Of a DNA stretch of 64,000 bases, positions 19,339 to 27,670 are shown in pieces (the stretch's first letter is position 1; each line of letters opens with the position of its first letter). The translations under genes and the position numbers were made by a program. The stretch is from contig JASJOS010000017.1 in NCBI GenBank assembly GCA_030068525.1, positions 62,001 to 126,000 of the forward strand. Direction: 5' to 3'. The notes below the pieces were generated by a model. The model ran no database searches, was not told where the DNA came from, and saw only the letters and a list, made by a program, of their open reading frames with translations. Source of the stretch: Xanthocytophaga flava (lineage in GTDB: Bacteria > Bacteroidota > Bacteroidia > Cytophagales > 172606-1).

Positions 19339-19836
19339 ATGAATTTTTCTGAACTTAAAGATTTACTGATTCAACAGTTTGGAGAAACAGTAATTGTTGC
19401 TGAAAATATACAAACTCTACAGTCCAGTATTACAGTTCCTGTTGAACGTATTGCAGACATCTGCCAATTTTTATATGGTCATTCTCAAACATACTTTGAT
19501 TTGTTGGAATGTCTTACTGCTTTGGATAATGGGCCAGAGTTAGGCACAATGGAGGTAATTTATCATTTGTATTCCATTCCCTATGAGCATTCATTGGTAG
19601 TAAAGATTCTGTTTTCCCGTACTAATGAAGGTGTTTTGCCTAAAGTGCCAACAGTTAGCCATATATGGCGCACTGCCGACTGGCATGAAAGAGAAGCCTA
19701 TGATCTTATGGGGATACAGTTTGTCGGACATCCTGACTTACGTCGTATTCTGTTACCTGCTGATTGGGAAGGTTTTCCTTTAAGAAAGGATTACACTGAA
19801 CAGGAAACCTATCATGGGATTAAAGTAAAGTATTAA
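19339..19836 (+). CDS. nuoC: NADH-quinone oxidoreductase subunit C
   Basis: 165 residues with the 30-kDa-subunit signature around WRTADWHEREAYDLMGIQFVGHPDLRRILLP and the final WEGFPLRKDY. It forms the peripheral arm of complex I next to NuoB and NuoD and carries no cofactor. It starts immediately after the nuoB stop codon. Separate nuoC and nuoD genes, rather than a fused nuoCD, are present; nuoD is over 1 kb downstream. Confidence 0.95.
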   Translation: MNFSELKDLLIQQFGETVIVAENIQTLQSSITVPVERIADICQFLYGHSQTYFDLLECLTALDNGPELGTMEVIYHLYSIPYEHSLVVKILFSRTNEGVLPKVPTVSHIWRTADWHEREAYDLMGIQFVGHPDLRRILLPADWEGFPLRKDYTEQETYHGIKVKY

Positions 19837-19900
19837 AAGTGGTGCAACTTATCTGTTGCTTTCCCGTTTGAAGGATGGTATAACACAACTTCCGTTTTTC

Positions 19901-20410
19901 ATGAAAAAAGTTCTTTTTTCTATCCTTTTTGCTGTATTCGCAATTGCAACACATGCGCAAACATTCCCTACCCTTAAAGGAACAACTCTGGATGACAAAT
20001 CAATTATTCTGCCACAAGCAGTAGCTGGGAAATATTCCATTCTGATACTTACCTATTCAGCCAAAGCATCAGAACAAATAGCACCTTGGTTTGACAATCT
20101 GTATGATTATTTTATTATGGACCCTGATTATGATATGAATCTGTATGTGGTTCCTATGATTACGGGAGCAAAATCCTTAATTGCAGGAAAAATTGAGAAA
20201 CAGTTAAAGAAAAGTGTACAGCAGGGATATCAGAAACACTTTGTCCTGTATCAAGGGGATATTGAGGAGTACAAGAAAACGCTACGACTTGATAATAAAG
20301 ATGTGCCTTATCTATTTCTACTGGATAAAAGTGGTAAGATTGTTTATCAGGCTGCCGGACAATATTCAGACGCTTATCTTGATAAGATAGAAGATAAACT
20401 ACCAGAATAA
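19901..20410 (+). CDS. Exported thioredoxin-fold-like protein of unknown function
   Basis: 169 residues from the ATG at 19901, which begins a clear signal peptide (MKKVLFSILFAVFAIATHAQ). An upstream in-frame ATG at 19856 would put 15 polar residues before it. The mature part looks like a thioredoxin-like fold: FPTLKGTTLDDKSIILP, a hydrophobic strand ending LILTYSAKAS, and a C-terminal VPYLFLLDKSGKIVYQAAGQYSD that resembles the cis-Pro region. There is no CxxC, so it is probably not a redox enzyme. It sits 64 bp after nuoC on the same strand, inside the broken nuo cluster; a role in complex I assembly is only a guess. Two hairpin terminators follow. Confidence 0.7.
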   Translation: MKKVLFSILFAVFAIATHAQTFPTLKGTTLDDKSIILPQAVAGKYSILILTYSAKASEQIAPWFDNLYDYFIMDPDYDMNLYVVPMITGAKSLIAGKIEKQLKKSVQQGYQKHFVLYQGDIEEYKKTLRLDNKDVPYLFLLDKSGKIVYQAAGQYSDAYLDKIEDKLPE

Positions 20411-20424
20411 ATTGTGTTTTCTAT

Positions 20425-20448
20425 TCAGATTTATGAATCTGATTTTTT
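20425..20448 (+). terminator. First terminator after the thioredoxin-like gene
   Basis: A 7-bp stem TCAGATT/AATCTGA with loop TATG runs into TTTTTT, 14 bp after the stop. Confidence 0.8.
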
Positions 20449-20450
20449 CC

Positions 20451-20493
20451 AAATCTTCTCAAAAGAAATGCATTCCTTTTGAGAAGATTTTTT
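20451..20493 (+). terminator. Second, longer hairpin terminator
   Basis: A perfect 15-bp stem (20451-20465 with 20476-20490), a 10-base loop and a T run follow the first terminator directly. Confidence 0.8.
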
Positions 20494-20694
20494 GTTTGCG
20501 CATAGTTCACCGCATATCTCCTGTATAGAGCGGTATGGGTTGCCTTTCTATTAAAGAGCGTTTTGATCATAATACTTGGCAATTTTGTGTTTGATCAGAG
20601 TTCCGATCATTTTTTTGTTTGCGCATAACTCACGGCAAAAACTTTTTTGACCGGAACTCCGATCACTTTTTTGTCTTGCGCATCGTTCACCGCA
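20491..20694. repeat. Three diverged copies of a GCGCAT-containing repeat
   Basis: Copies near 20491-20514, 20614-20637 and 20670-20694 share a T-rich lead, TTGCGCAT and then (g/c)TTCACCGCA or a one- to three-base variant (ACTCACGGCA in the middle copy). Copies two and three are 56 bp apart, and each is preceded by a related TCCGATCA(c)TTTTTTG segment. Possible explanations are an intergenic repeat family, a protein-binding array or decayed hairpin DNA. Confidence 0.55.
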
Positions 20695-20823
20695 AAAACA
20701 AAATTTGATCAGAATAAACCGCAACAGCAATACTTGCCATGAATCCAGTAACTGTTACTACGTCAGGCAAATCTCTATTTACAATTTGCAATGAATCATG
20801 TTTTTATTAAAAACATAATCCTA

Positions 20824-20831
20824 TACATTTG
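20824..20831 (+). promoter_or_regulatory. -7 element for nuoD
   Basis: TACATTTG matches TAnnTTTG, 39 bp upstream of the GTG at 20870. A partial -33 (TGTTTTT) lies at about the right distance. It suggests nuoD has its own promoter. Confidence 0.5.
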
Positions 20832-20869
20832 TATGGATAGATACTAAAGATTTCAATTCGTGATTTAAC

Positions 20870-22093
20870 GTGAGCCAGACCATTCAACATATAGTTAAGT
20901 CAGATAACCTACTCATTTCTGAGCCTAACAAGTTTCATGCAGAACAGTTGCGGTCGGAGGAAATGATTATCAATGTAGGTCCTCAACACCCCTCAACACA
21001 TGGTGTATTGCGATTGGAGGTAATCAGTGATGGCGAAACTATAGTAAATGTAGTACCTCATTTAGGATATTTGCATAGATGTTTTGAAAAACATGCAGAG
21101 TCTTTACCCTATAACCAAACTATTCCATTTGTAGACCGCATGGATTATATGGCTGCTATGAATAGTGAACATGTGTGGGCAATGGGAGTAGAAAGAATGT
21201 TGGGTATAGACAAAGATATTCCCAAACGAGTAGAGTATATACGAGTATTGGTGGCAGAGCTTAATCGTATCGCTTCCCACTTTGTGGCTATCGGTACCTA
21301 TGCTCTTGACATTGGGGCATATACACCCTTTTTATGGTTAATGAGAGATCGGGAACATATCCAGCGATTACTCGAATGGATATGTGGTGCACGTATGTTA
21401 TACAATTACATTTGGGTAGGAGGATTATACTATGACTTGCCTGTAGGCTTTGAGGAGCGTTGCCGTGATTTTATAAAGTATCTGAAACCTAAATTAATAG
21501 AACTTCAGCAACTCGTTATTGAGAATAAAATATTTGTACAACGAACTGCAAATGTAGGTGTTCTCCCTCTGGCTGTTGCTGTAAATTACGGATGTACAGG
21601 TCCTGTGTTACGCGGATCAGGACTGCGATGGGATCTGAGACGGGTGGACAATTACTCTGTATATCCCGAACTTGATTTTGAAATACCTATTGGGAAAGGA
21701 GAAATGGGGACATTGGGAGATTGTTGGGACCGCAATAATGTGAGAGTGCTTGAATGTTATGAATCCCTGAAAATTGTAGAACAATGCTTAGACCAGTTGC
21801 AGGGGAAATTTATCCGAACTCGTGAGTTTGATCCACAAGCACTAGTGCCTAAAAAGATACGTCCCAAATCCATGGAGTTTTATATAAGAGGCGAAAGTGC
21901 AAAAGGAGAACTTGGATTCTTCTTTAAAACAGATCCTGCCGGAAAAAGCGACACACCATTCAGAGTAAAAGCCAGAGCCTGCAGTTTTCATAATCTTTCC
22001 GTTTTAGCTGAAATATCAAAAGGTGCATTATTGGCTGATCTGATAGCTGTAATTGGTTCGTTAGATCTGGTTATGGGAGAAGTAGATCGCTAG
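20870..22093 (+). CDS. nuoD: NADH-quinone oxidoreductase subunit D
   Basis: 407 residues. The hallmark N-terminal motif MIINVGPQHPSTHGVLR begins near residue 31. LGYLHRCFEKHAE, the quinone-pocket segment, and CYESLKIVEQCLDQL and VMGEVDR at the end are all conserved. The proposed start is GTG at 20870; the ATG further in would remove the ~30 residues that related proteins carry. NuoD forms the quinone-reducing site with NuoB. The gene is separated from nuoC by the exported protein gene and a 459-bp repeat-bearing gap, and no nuoE-N follow it. Confidence 0.96.
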   Translation: MSQTIQHIVKSDNLLISEPNKFHAEQLRSEEMIINVGPQHPSTHGVLRLEVISDGETIVNVVPHLGYLHRCFEKHAESLPYNQTIPFVDRMDYMAAMNSEHVWAMGVERMLGIDKDIPKRVEYIRVLVAELNRIASHFVAIGTYALDIGAYTPFLWLMRDREHIQRLLEWICGARMLYNYIWVGGLYYDLPVGFEERCRDFIKYLKPKLIELQQLVIENKIFVQRTANVGVLPLAVAVNYGCTGPVLRGSGLRWDLRRVDNYSVYPELDFEIPIGKGEMGTLGDCWDRNNVRVLECYESLKIVEQCLDQLQGKFIRTREFDPQALVPKKIRPKSMEFYIRGESAKGELGFFFKTDPAGKSDTPFRVKARACSFHNLSVLAEISKGALLADLIAVIGSLDLVMGEVDR

Positions 22094-22173
22094 ATATCTG
22101 GTGTATCATTCGGCGAGCCTATTGCTTCACAATAGAAAAAACGCGAATTTTGTAGGGTAACCGAATTCATTAT

Positions 22174-22869
22174 ATGAGCCACCTGTTTTATAAATTTCTT
22201 GTTTTTACCATTTTACTTACACCTTTGGCTGTTTTTGGGCAAACTTCAGACTCTGCGTCTGCTGCTCAGGAAGCACGTATCTGGGCTGATGTTCGTAAAC
22301 CCTACTTTAAAGCAACAGTTGATGATTCACTATTTGTCGTAAATAATAGTAATTTCCCTTTTCACTATGACTATTATACACGTGCTGAACTAGCTGGATT
22401 TATGGAGCAGATGTTCTTTAATGCAAGAATTGGTGATATCGTTGGCCCTTTGTTTTTAGATGGATATGCAATTTTGTATAAAGTAATTGAATTTGATAGT
22501 ACCTATCGCATGAAAGCAAGCCAGATTTTTCTAAAACCTGAAGGCAATACAGCAAAAGACACAGCAAATGCTGTTAAGAAGGCAAATAAGATAGTGAAAG
22601 AAATCACAAAAGGATTAGATTTCGCAGAAGCAGCTAAAAAATATGGGGCAGATGAAGCTTCCAAAAAAGGTGGCGACATTGGCTGGTTTGGAGAAGGTTT
22701 GATGGTTAAAGAAATTGAAACTCCTATTTTGAACGGGAAGAGGGGAGATGTGTTTGTTGCAAAGACGCCTTTTGGTGTGCATATTGTCAAGATTACAGAT
22801 GACAAAGTAAAAGAGCCCCATGGTCGCATCAAGGTAATACCCTTAATGAAGAGAATCGGAGAACCTTGA
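22174..22869 (+). CDS. Exported parvulin-type peptidylprolyl isomerase
   Basis: 231 residues with a signal peptide (about 1-22, ending VFGQ). The middle part is a PpiC/parvulin domain (about 113-212): MKASQIFLKPEG, LDFAEAAKKYGADEASKKGGDIGWFGEG and FGVHIVKITD are typical. It would assist folding of envelope proteins in the periplasm. The domain is complete but the N-terminal chaperone helices of SurA are missing, so it is a short stand-alone type. It lies 80 bp after nuoD on the same strand; any functional link is not evident. Confidence 0.85.
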   Translation: MSHLFYKFLVFTILLTPLAVFGQTSDSASAAQEARIWADVRKPYFKATVDDSLFVVNNSNFPFHYDYYTRAELAGFMEQMFFNARIGDIVGPLFLDGYAILYKVIEFDSTYRMKASQIFLKPEGNTAKDTANAVKKANKIVKEITKGLDFAEAAKKYGADEASKKGGDIGWFGEGLMVKEIETPILNGKRGDVFVAKTPFGVHIVKITDDKVKEPHGRIKVIPLMKRIGEP

Positions 22870-23055
22870 GAAAAATAGTAAACAGTAAGATTCCATTAAA
22901 ACTCAGGAACTTTATACCAAATAAAGTAGGTTCTCGTTTGTAGTATAGTAAAGATTTTACCAGATTCTTTTTTCTTCTGTTGTATAATAGTAAGTTTCTG
23001 TTGTCTCAGATGTGAAAAAAAAGATAGTTAGAAGTCCGATTGATCACAAATTACG

Positions 23056-23063
23056 TATATTTG
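23056..23063 (+). promoter_or_regulatory. -7 element for the tatA-like gene
   Basis: TATATTTG matches TAnnTTTG and lies 25 bp before the ATG. A TTG at 23040-23042 is closer than the usual spacing. Confidence 0.45.
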
Positions 23064-23088
23064 CATTATTACCTTAAAAACTCTCATT

Positions 23089-23307
23089 ATGGAACTCTCA
23101 GCCATTTTTGCATTTCTGGGTAACTTAGGCGGTCCCGAAATATTTCTGATTGTATTGTTTGTATTGATTTTCTTTGGAGCAAAGAAAATTCCTGAACTGG
23201 CGCGGGGCTTAGGTAAAGGGATTAAGGAATTCAAAGATGCAACTCGTGAAGTGCAAAACGAAATCGAAGACAGCGTAAAAGACGAACCTAAGAAAGCTAT
23301 TAAATAA
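23089..23307 (+). CDS. tatA: Twin-arginine translocase TatA/TatE-family subunit
   Basis: 72 residues. One transmembrane helix (about 13-30, GGPEIFLIVLFVLIFFGAKK) leads to the conserved hinge FGAKKIPELARGLGKGIKEFK and an amphipathic helix with a charged tail. TatA oligomers form the membrane passage for folded proteins with RR signal peptides. The gene is monocistronic, with its own -7 box and terminator; tatC is not in the window. TatA and TatB cannot be separated by sequence alone, but the length and the short tail favour TatA. Confidence 0.93.
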   Translation: MELSAIFAFLGNLGGPEIFLIVLFVLIFFGAKKIPELARGLGKGIKEFKDATREVQNEIEDSVKDEPKKAIK

Positions 23308-23328
23308 CTTCTTAATACAGTTTTATAG

Positions 23329-23378
23329 CCACATATAGTGAAATGGTATTAAAATCGTTTCTCTATATGTGGTTTTTT
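23329..23378 (+). terminator. tatA terminator
   Basis: CCACATATAG (23329-23338) pairs with CTATATGTGG (23363-23372) and is followed by TTTTTT. Confidence 0.8.
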
Positions 23379-23452
23379 AGTTATAAAAGGTTCGTGAATT
23401 TACCAGCTAAACTATCCTTTCTTGCTGGTTAGAAATCTTTCATGTGTCTTAG

Positions 23453-23485
23453 TTTGTGTTATCTCGGTGATTCTACCTACATTTG
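23453..23485 (+). promoter_or_regulatory. Bacteroidota-type promoter of gatA
   Basis: TTTG (23453-23456), a 21-base spacer and TACATTTG (23478-23485) match the -33/-7 consensus. The leader to the TTG start at 23520 would be about 28 bases. Confidence 0.6.
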
Positions 23486-23519
23486 ACACATATTTTGTAA
23501 CAAGCCCTTATTTGCTGTT

Positions 23520-24947
23520 TTGAAAAGATACAATACACTACAGGAAATCTCATCGGATATCAAGTCTGGCATTATAACCTGTCGGCAATTAGTAGAATAT
23601 TATCTTCTGAATATTGAAAATCAAAAGCATTTAAATGCCTTTGTAGAAGTATATACCAATGAAGCTCTTTTACGTGCAGATGAAATTGATACAAAGATTT
23701 CGGAAGGAAAGGCTGGACGGTTAGCTGGAATGGTGATGGGTTTGAAGGATGTGTTATGTTATACAGGGCATAGAGTACAGGCTGGTAGTAATATTCTCGA
23801 AGGCTTTGTGTCTCCTTATACAGCAACTGCTGTGCAACGTTTACTTGATGAAGATGCTATAATCATTGGTCGTCAGAACTGCGATGAATTTGCTATGGGA
23901 TCTTCCAATGAAAGTTCTGCTTTTGGACCTGTGTTAAATGCGGCTGATCCCACACGGGTGCCTGGGGGTTCATCAGGTGGCTCTGCTGTGGCTGTGCAGG
24001 CAGATATGTGTTTGGCGTCACTTGGCTCTGATACAGGTGGTTCTGTAAGACAACCTGCTGCATTTTGTGGAATTGTAGGGGTAAAGCCAACCTATGGCCG
24101 GATTTCCAGATATGGCCTCATTGCCTATGCTTCTTCATTTGACTGTATCGGCACCTTTACTCGAAGTGTAGAGGATGCTGCTTTATTACTGGAAATTATG
24201 AGTGGGAAGGATGAGTGGGATAGTACCTCTTCGCAAACACCAGTTAACGCTTATTCCCAACAAAAAGAAACCCGTCAAAAATATAAGATTGCTTACATTC
24301 GTGAAACCATTGAAAACGATGCAATCGCACCTGAAATCCGCGAAACAATACTTAAAACACTTTCATGGTTAAAAGATAACGGGCACGAAATAGAAGCGAT
24401 AGATTTTCCTTTACTTGAATACATTTTACCTACCTATTATATTCTCACTACAGCAGAAGCAAGTTCTAACTTGTCCAGATTTGATGGTGTAAGATATGGT
24501 TATAGAACCAAAGATGCGGATTCACTGGATAATTTGTACAAAAAGACTCGTTCTGAAGGGTTTGGTGAAGAAGTGAAACGTCGTATCTTGTTAGGTACTT
24601 TTGTTCTGAGCGCTAATTATTACGATGCTTATTATACAAAAGCACAACGTGTCAGAAGGTTGATTCAGGAAAAAACTAAAGAGCTATTTGCTGAACATGA
24701 CTTTATTTTATCCCCTGTAGCACCAACTACAGCATTCAAGCTAGGAGAAAATACCTCAGACCCATTAGAGATGTATCTGGCGGATATTTTTTCTGTGCAG
24801 GCAAATGTGGTAGGTATTCCTGGTATTTCAATTCCAACGGGTGTTGACTCACAAGGCTTACCAATCGGGATTCAGATTATGAGTGACTTTTTTGAAGAAG
24901 ATGAACTTCTGACATTTGCAAAATATTTACAAAAGGAAGCCTTTTAA
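23520..24947 (+). CDS. gatA: Aspartyl/glutamyl-tRNA amidotransferase subunit A
   Basis: 475 residues of the amidase-signature family. The catalytic triad is visible: Lys76 in MGLKDVL, the cis-Ser151 in GGSSGGSA and nucleophile Ser175 in GSDTGGSVRQPA. GatA releases ammonia from glutamine for the GatCAB complex that converts Glu-tRNA(Gln) or Asp-tRNA(Asn). TTG at 23520 is used as start because it gives the usual N-terminus and follows a good promoter. gatB and gatC are not adjacent, which is common in Bacteroidota. Confidence 0.95.
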   Translation: MKRYNTLQEISSDIKSGIITCRQLVEYYLLNIENQKHLNAFVEVYTNEALLRADEIDTKISEGKAGRLAGMVMGLKDVLCYTGHRVQAGSNILEGFVSPYTATAVQRLLDEDAIIIGRQNCDEFAMGSSNESSAFGPVLNAADPTRVPGGSSGGSAVAVQADMCLASLGSDTGGSVRQPAAFCGIVGVKPTYGRISRYGLIAYASSFDCIGTFTRSVEDAALLLEIMSGKDEWDSTSSQTPVNAYSQQKETRQKYKIAYIRETIENDAIAPEIRETILKTLSWLKDNGHEIEAIDFPLLEYILPTYYILTTAEASSNLSRFDGVRYGYRTKDADSLDNLYKKTRSEGFGEEVKRRILLGTFVLSANYYDAYYTKAQRVRRLIQEKTKELFAEHDFILSPVAPTTAFKLGENTSDPLEMYLADIFSVQANVVGIPGISIPTGVDSQGLPIGIQIMSDFFEEDELLTFAKYLQKEAF

Positions 24948-25195
24948 GCAGAAAAGTGAATATAATAAGAGTTGTATAAATAGTGTATTTGGTAGAAAAA
25001 TGATTGTTTGATTTTTTTTAGAGAGTGAATATACAATGCCATTAAGATAAATTTTACTATCTTTTTTACTTGAGCAGGGTTCCATAAAAATAGCATTTTT
25101 GCTGTATAAAGTACATCAGATCTTAACATTTAGGTAATATTTTGTAGTTTTACCGTGTCTAAGGATTTGTTCTAACCTACTAAACCTTGTCTGAT

Positions 25196-26680
25196 ATGAA
25201 TCAGAAACTGACGCAGCGAATGCGCCACGTGATATGGCTTTTTGTTTTTTCTCCTTTCTTTATTCTGACTACTGCTCAGGCTCAAGAAACTCAGGATATT
25301 CCATTACCTCCTCCTTTACCTATCGATGTTCCTCCGATTGTTCTTGATGAAGAAGATTCTGTTCGTATACAACCTGTTCAGGATACTACCTTTGAATTTC
25401 CGGAAGAACTGATTAAAGAACGGTTAGCTCAGATCGAATCTGATATCCCTCTCCATTATAATAAGGATATTAAGGCGTTCATGGAGTTATTCACGATGCG
25501 AAAGAGAGATTATGTTCGACGTGTATTGACTCAACAGTCTTTCTACTTCCCCATTTTTGAAACAGAGCTGAAAAAGAATGGTATGCCTACAGAGCTTAAA
25601 TATCTATCTGTAGTAGAATCTGCCTTAAACCCTAAAGCTGTTTCTCGTGCTGGTGCTGTTGGATTATGGCAGTTTATGCCATATACTGGTAAAGAGAGTG
25701 GATTGTATCAGGATGCCTATATCGATGAGCGTATGGATATCTATAAATCTACTCGTGCAGCCTGTGCTTATCTGAAAATGTTATATGGAATGTTTTCGGA
25801 TTGGGAACTGGCAATGGCTGCTTATAATTGTGGTCCTGGTGCTGTTCGTAAAGCTATCCGTCGCGCAGGAAACAAAACTAGTTTCTGGGAGATTTATCCT
25901 TTTCTTCCTAAAGAAACACGATCTTATGTGCCAATCTATGTTGCTACTACCTATGTAATGCAGTTTCATCAGGATTATTTATTCTCTGTTGCAGAACCTA
26001 GACCTTATATAGAATCAGATACTGTTCATATTACACAACCTGTAGATCTTGAGTTGCTGGCAGATGAATTGAATATTAGTATGACTGAAGTACTTGCGTT
26101 CAACCCACATCTGAAAAAGAGTGTAATCCCTGCCTATATGAAGAATTATCCATTGCGTTTACCAATGGAAAAGCTAGCGGTTTTACGGGAATATAAATCA
26201 GATATGTTTTTAGCTGCTGCACCTAAAAAGCCATTACCAGAAACTTCATTTACACCGGCCGTTATGGCGGCAAGCATGAGCAAACGTTCCAGTATGACTA
26301 ATACTGCTGCTGTAGCCGGACGTAAGAAGGTAACTCATACTGTTGCTTCGGGAGATGTGTTGGGACATATAGCAGAATTGTATAATGTAGGAGTTAGTGA
26401 ATTAAAGCGCTGGAATAATTTACGTAACAATACAATACAGGCAGGTCAAAAACTGGCTGTTTGGGTACAGTCTCATACGTGGAAACAAGCCAATAAAGTA
26501 GAAGGAGATAATGAAGTGAGTGCTGGTGCTAATGTGAAAAAAGGTGTTTATGAAGTTCAGGCCGGAGATACACTTTGGAGTATTTCTAAAAATCAAGGCG
26601 TTAAGGTTGATATCATTAAGAAATTGAATAAGTTAAAAGGGAATGACTTGAAGCCTGGACAGAAATTAATTATGGGATAA
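25196..26680 (+). CDS. MltD-like lytic transglycosylase with two LysM domains
   Basis: 494 residues from the ATG at 25196; a TTG nine bases upstream is not needed. A signal peptide and a Pro-rich stretch precede an SLT/goose-lysozyme-like catalytic domain (about 110-260). In it LKYLSVVESALNPKAVSRAGAVGLWQFMP carries the catalytic glutamate, and AMAAYNCGPGAVRKAI is conserved. Two LysM modules follow (about 380-425, HTVASGDVLGHIAELYNVG, and about 447-492, YEVQAGDTLWSISKNQGVK). The enzyme cleaves glycan strands of peptidoglycan in the periplasm. A 56-bp palindromic terminator follows. Confidence 0.92.
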   Translation: MNQKLTQRMRHVIWLFVFSPFFILTTAQAQETQDIPLPPPLPIDVPPIVLDEEDSVRIQPVQDTTFEFPEELIKERLAQIESDIPLHYNKDIKAFMELFTMRKRDYVRRVLTQQSFYFPIFETELKKNGMPTELKYLSVVESALNPKAVSRAGAVGLWQFMPYTGKESGLYQDAYIDERMDIYKSTRAACAYLKMLYGMFSDWELAMAAYNCGPGAVRKAIRRAGNKTSFWEIYPFLPKETRSYVPIYVATTYVMQFHQDYLFSVAEPRPYIESDTVHITQPVDLELLADELNISMTEVLAFNPHLKKSVIPAYMKNYPLRLPMEKLAVLREYKSDMFLAAAPKKPLPETSFTPAVMAASMSKRSSMTNTAAVAGRKKVTHTVASGDVLGHIAELYNVGVSELKRWNNLRNNTIQAGQKLAVWVQSHTWKQANKVEGDNEVSAGANVKKGVYEVQAGDTLWSISKNQGVKVDIIKKLNKLKGNDLKPGQKLIMG

Positions 26681-26691
26681 GATTACTTATT

Positions 26692-26747
26692 GTTATACCA
26701 CAAAAAAGCTCATTTGTTTAAACAAATGAGCTTTTTTGTGGTATAAC
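26692..26747. terminator. Perfect 56-bp palindrome acting as bidirectional terminator
   Basis: Both arms are 28 bases and exactly complementary with no loop (centre TTTAAA at 26717-26722). Each strand has GAGC followed by TTTTTT in the outer stem. It lies 12 bp after the transglycosylase stop and 14 bp from the end of the convergent sigma gene, so it can end both transcripts. Confidence 0.9.
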
Positions 26748-26760
26748 ATAGTTGTAGTAG

Positions 26761-27363
26761 TTATGCTGCATATTGCTTATTAAGTTCTTCCTGAACCATT
26801 TGTTTTAATAGCTTTTTATACCGCATTTTAGTAGTTTTCACAACATCTTCACTATTGTAACCAAGTATTTTGGTAATTTCTCTGAGACTTTTTTTCTCAT
26901 AATAGAAAAGCTGGATGATAGTTTGGCCTTTCGAGGATAACTTTTGAACAGTCTCATTGATTACATCTATTGTTTCTTCAAACCAATCATTATGAGGGTC
27001 TGAAGATGAAATAGTATCTGCCAGTGTGTCTAGTTCTGAAAAAGTACCAATATGATTTTTCTGTTTTGTTCTTTTCTTTAAGTAAACATATATAAGGTTT
27101 TTAGCGATCCCGTAAAAGTAAGTTTTTACTGTAGATCGTAATTCTTGCAGCTTTCCTTTTTGATAATTCTCAAAAAGGACAATTACTGCATCCTGATAAA
27201 TGTCAATAGCCTCTTCTGGTGATAGACTGTAGTGTTTGTATGCCCATTTTAAAAATTCAACCCGATGAGTAACGTAAAACTGATCTAAAAAGCACAGTTC
27301 ATCAGACGTTTGCTTCTCTGATGTACAATTTTCAGTGTTGATAGGTGAAACCGAGCGATGCAT
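26761..27363 (-). CDS. RNA polymerase sigma-70-family (ECF) sigma factor
   Basis: 200 residues. Region 2 (about 40-110) has YKHYSLSPEEAIDIYQDAVIVLFEN and VKTYFYGIAKNLIYVYLKKR. Region 4 (about 135-190) has LSSKGQTIIQLFYYEKKSLREITKILGYN and MRYKKLLKQM, a looser helix-turn-helix than in canonical members. It belongs to the diverged Bacteroidota ECF group. No anti-sigma gene is next to it on the same strand. It converges on the transglycosylase, sharing its palindromic terminator. Confidence 0.88.
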   Translation of the reverse strand: MHRSVSPINTENCTSEKQTSDELCFLDQFYVTHRVEFLKWAYKHYSLSPEEAIDIYQDAVIVLFENYQKGKLQELRSTVKTYFYGIAKNLIYVYLKKRTKQKNHIGTFSELDTLADTISSSDPHNDWFEETIDVINETVQKLSSKGQTIIQLFYYEKKSLREITKILGYNSEDVVKTTKMRYKKLLKQMVQEELNKQYAA

Positions 27364-27670
27364 AGGAATAGTTGTATAGTTATAGTATAAGTTGCGAGAA
27401 GTTAATTAGGAAATCAGATTCTGCTTAGAAATTGCCTTGTCAGTTACATATGTAATTTTTATCAAAGATTCACCTTATTTATGCAGTAGTAAATACCCGA
27501 TAATAAGGTTTTTATCTACCTACTTTTGGGGATATTTTGTCTACCTATTTTCGGGGAGAGACAGTTTAGACGAGAAATATGAGGAGGAACAAAAGACAAA
27601 ACCTGGAAATACTGACAGATGAACGCAGCGTTTCCAGGTTAAGAAAAAAATGGTAAAAGATGTATTATAT
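27364..27670. other. 307-bp intergenic region, response regulator end to sigma factor start
   Basis: The region contains the response regulator's terminator (27591-27640) and, nearer 27364, the upstream region of the sigma gene. No coding frame and no perfect promoter match is seen. Confidence 0.5.
27591..27640 (-). terminator. Terminator of the LuxR-type response regulator
   Basis: A 10-bp stem (27631-27640 with 27600-27609, AACCTGGAAA) with a 21-base loop is followed on the minus strand by TTTGTCTTTT. It lies 30 bp past the stop. Confidence 0.7.

Larger units (their letters stand above)
20411..20869. other. 459-bp intergenic region with two terminators and short repeats before nuoD
   Basis: The region contains the two hairpins at 20425-20490, three diverged copies of a GCGCAT-centred repeat, GATC-flanked short segments and a promoter-like box before nuoD. 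No coding frame is seen. Confidence 0.6.

Noticed and set aside
20491-20694. Repeat cluster considered as a CRISPR array
   Set aside because: Only three diverged copies with unequal spacing (123 and 56 bp) and no cas genes; not a CRISPR.
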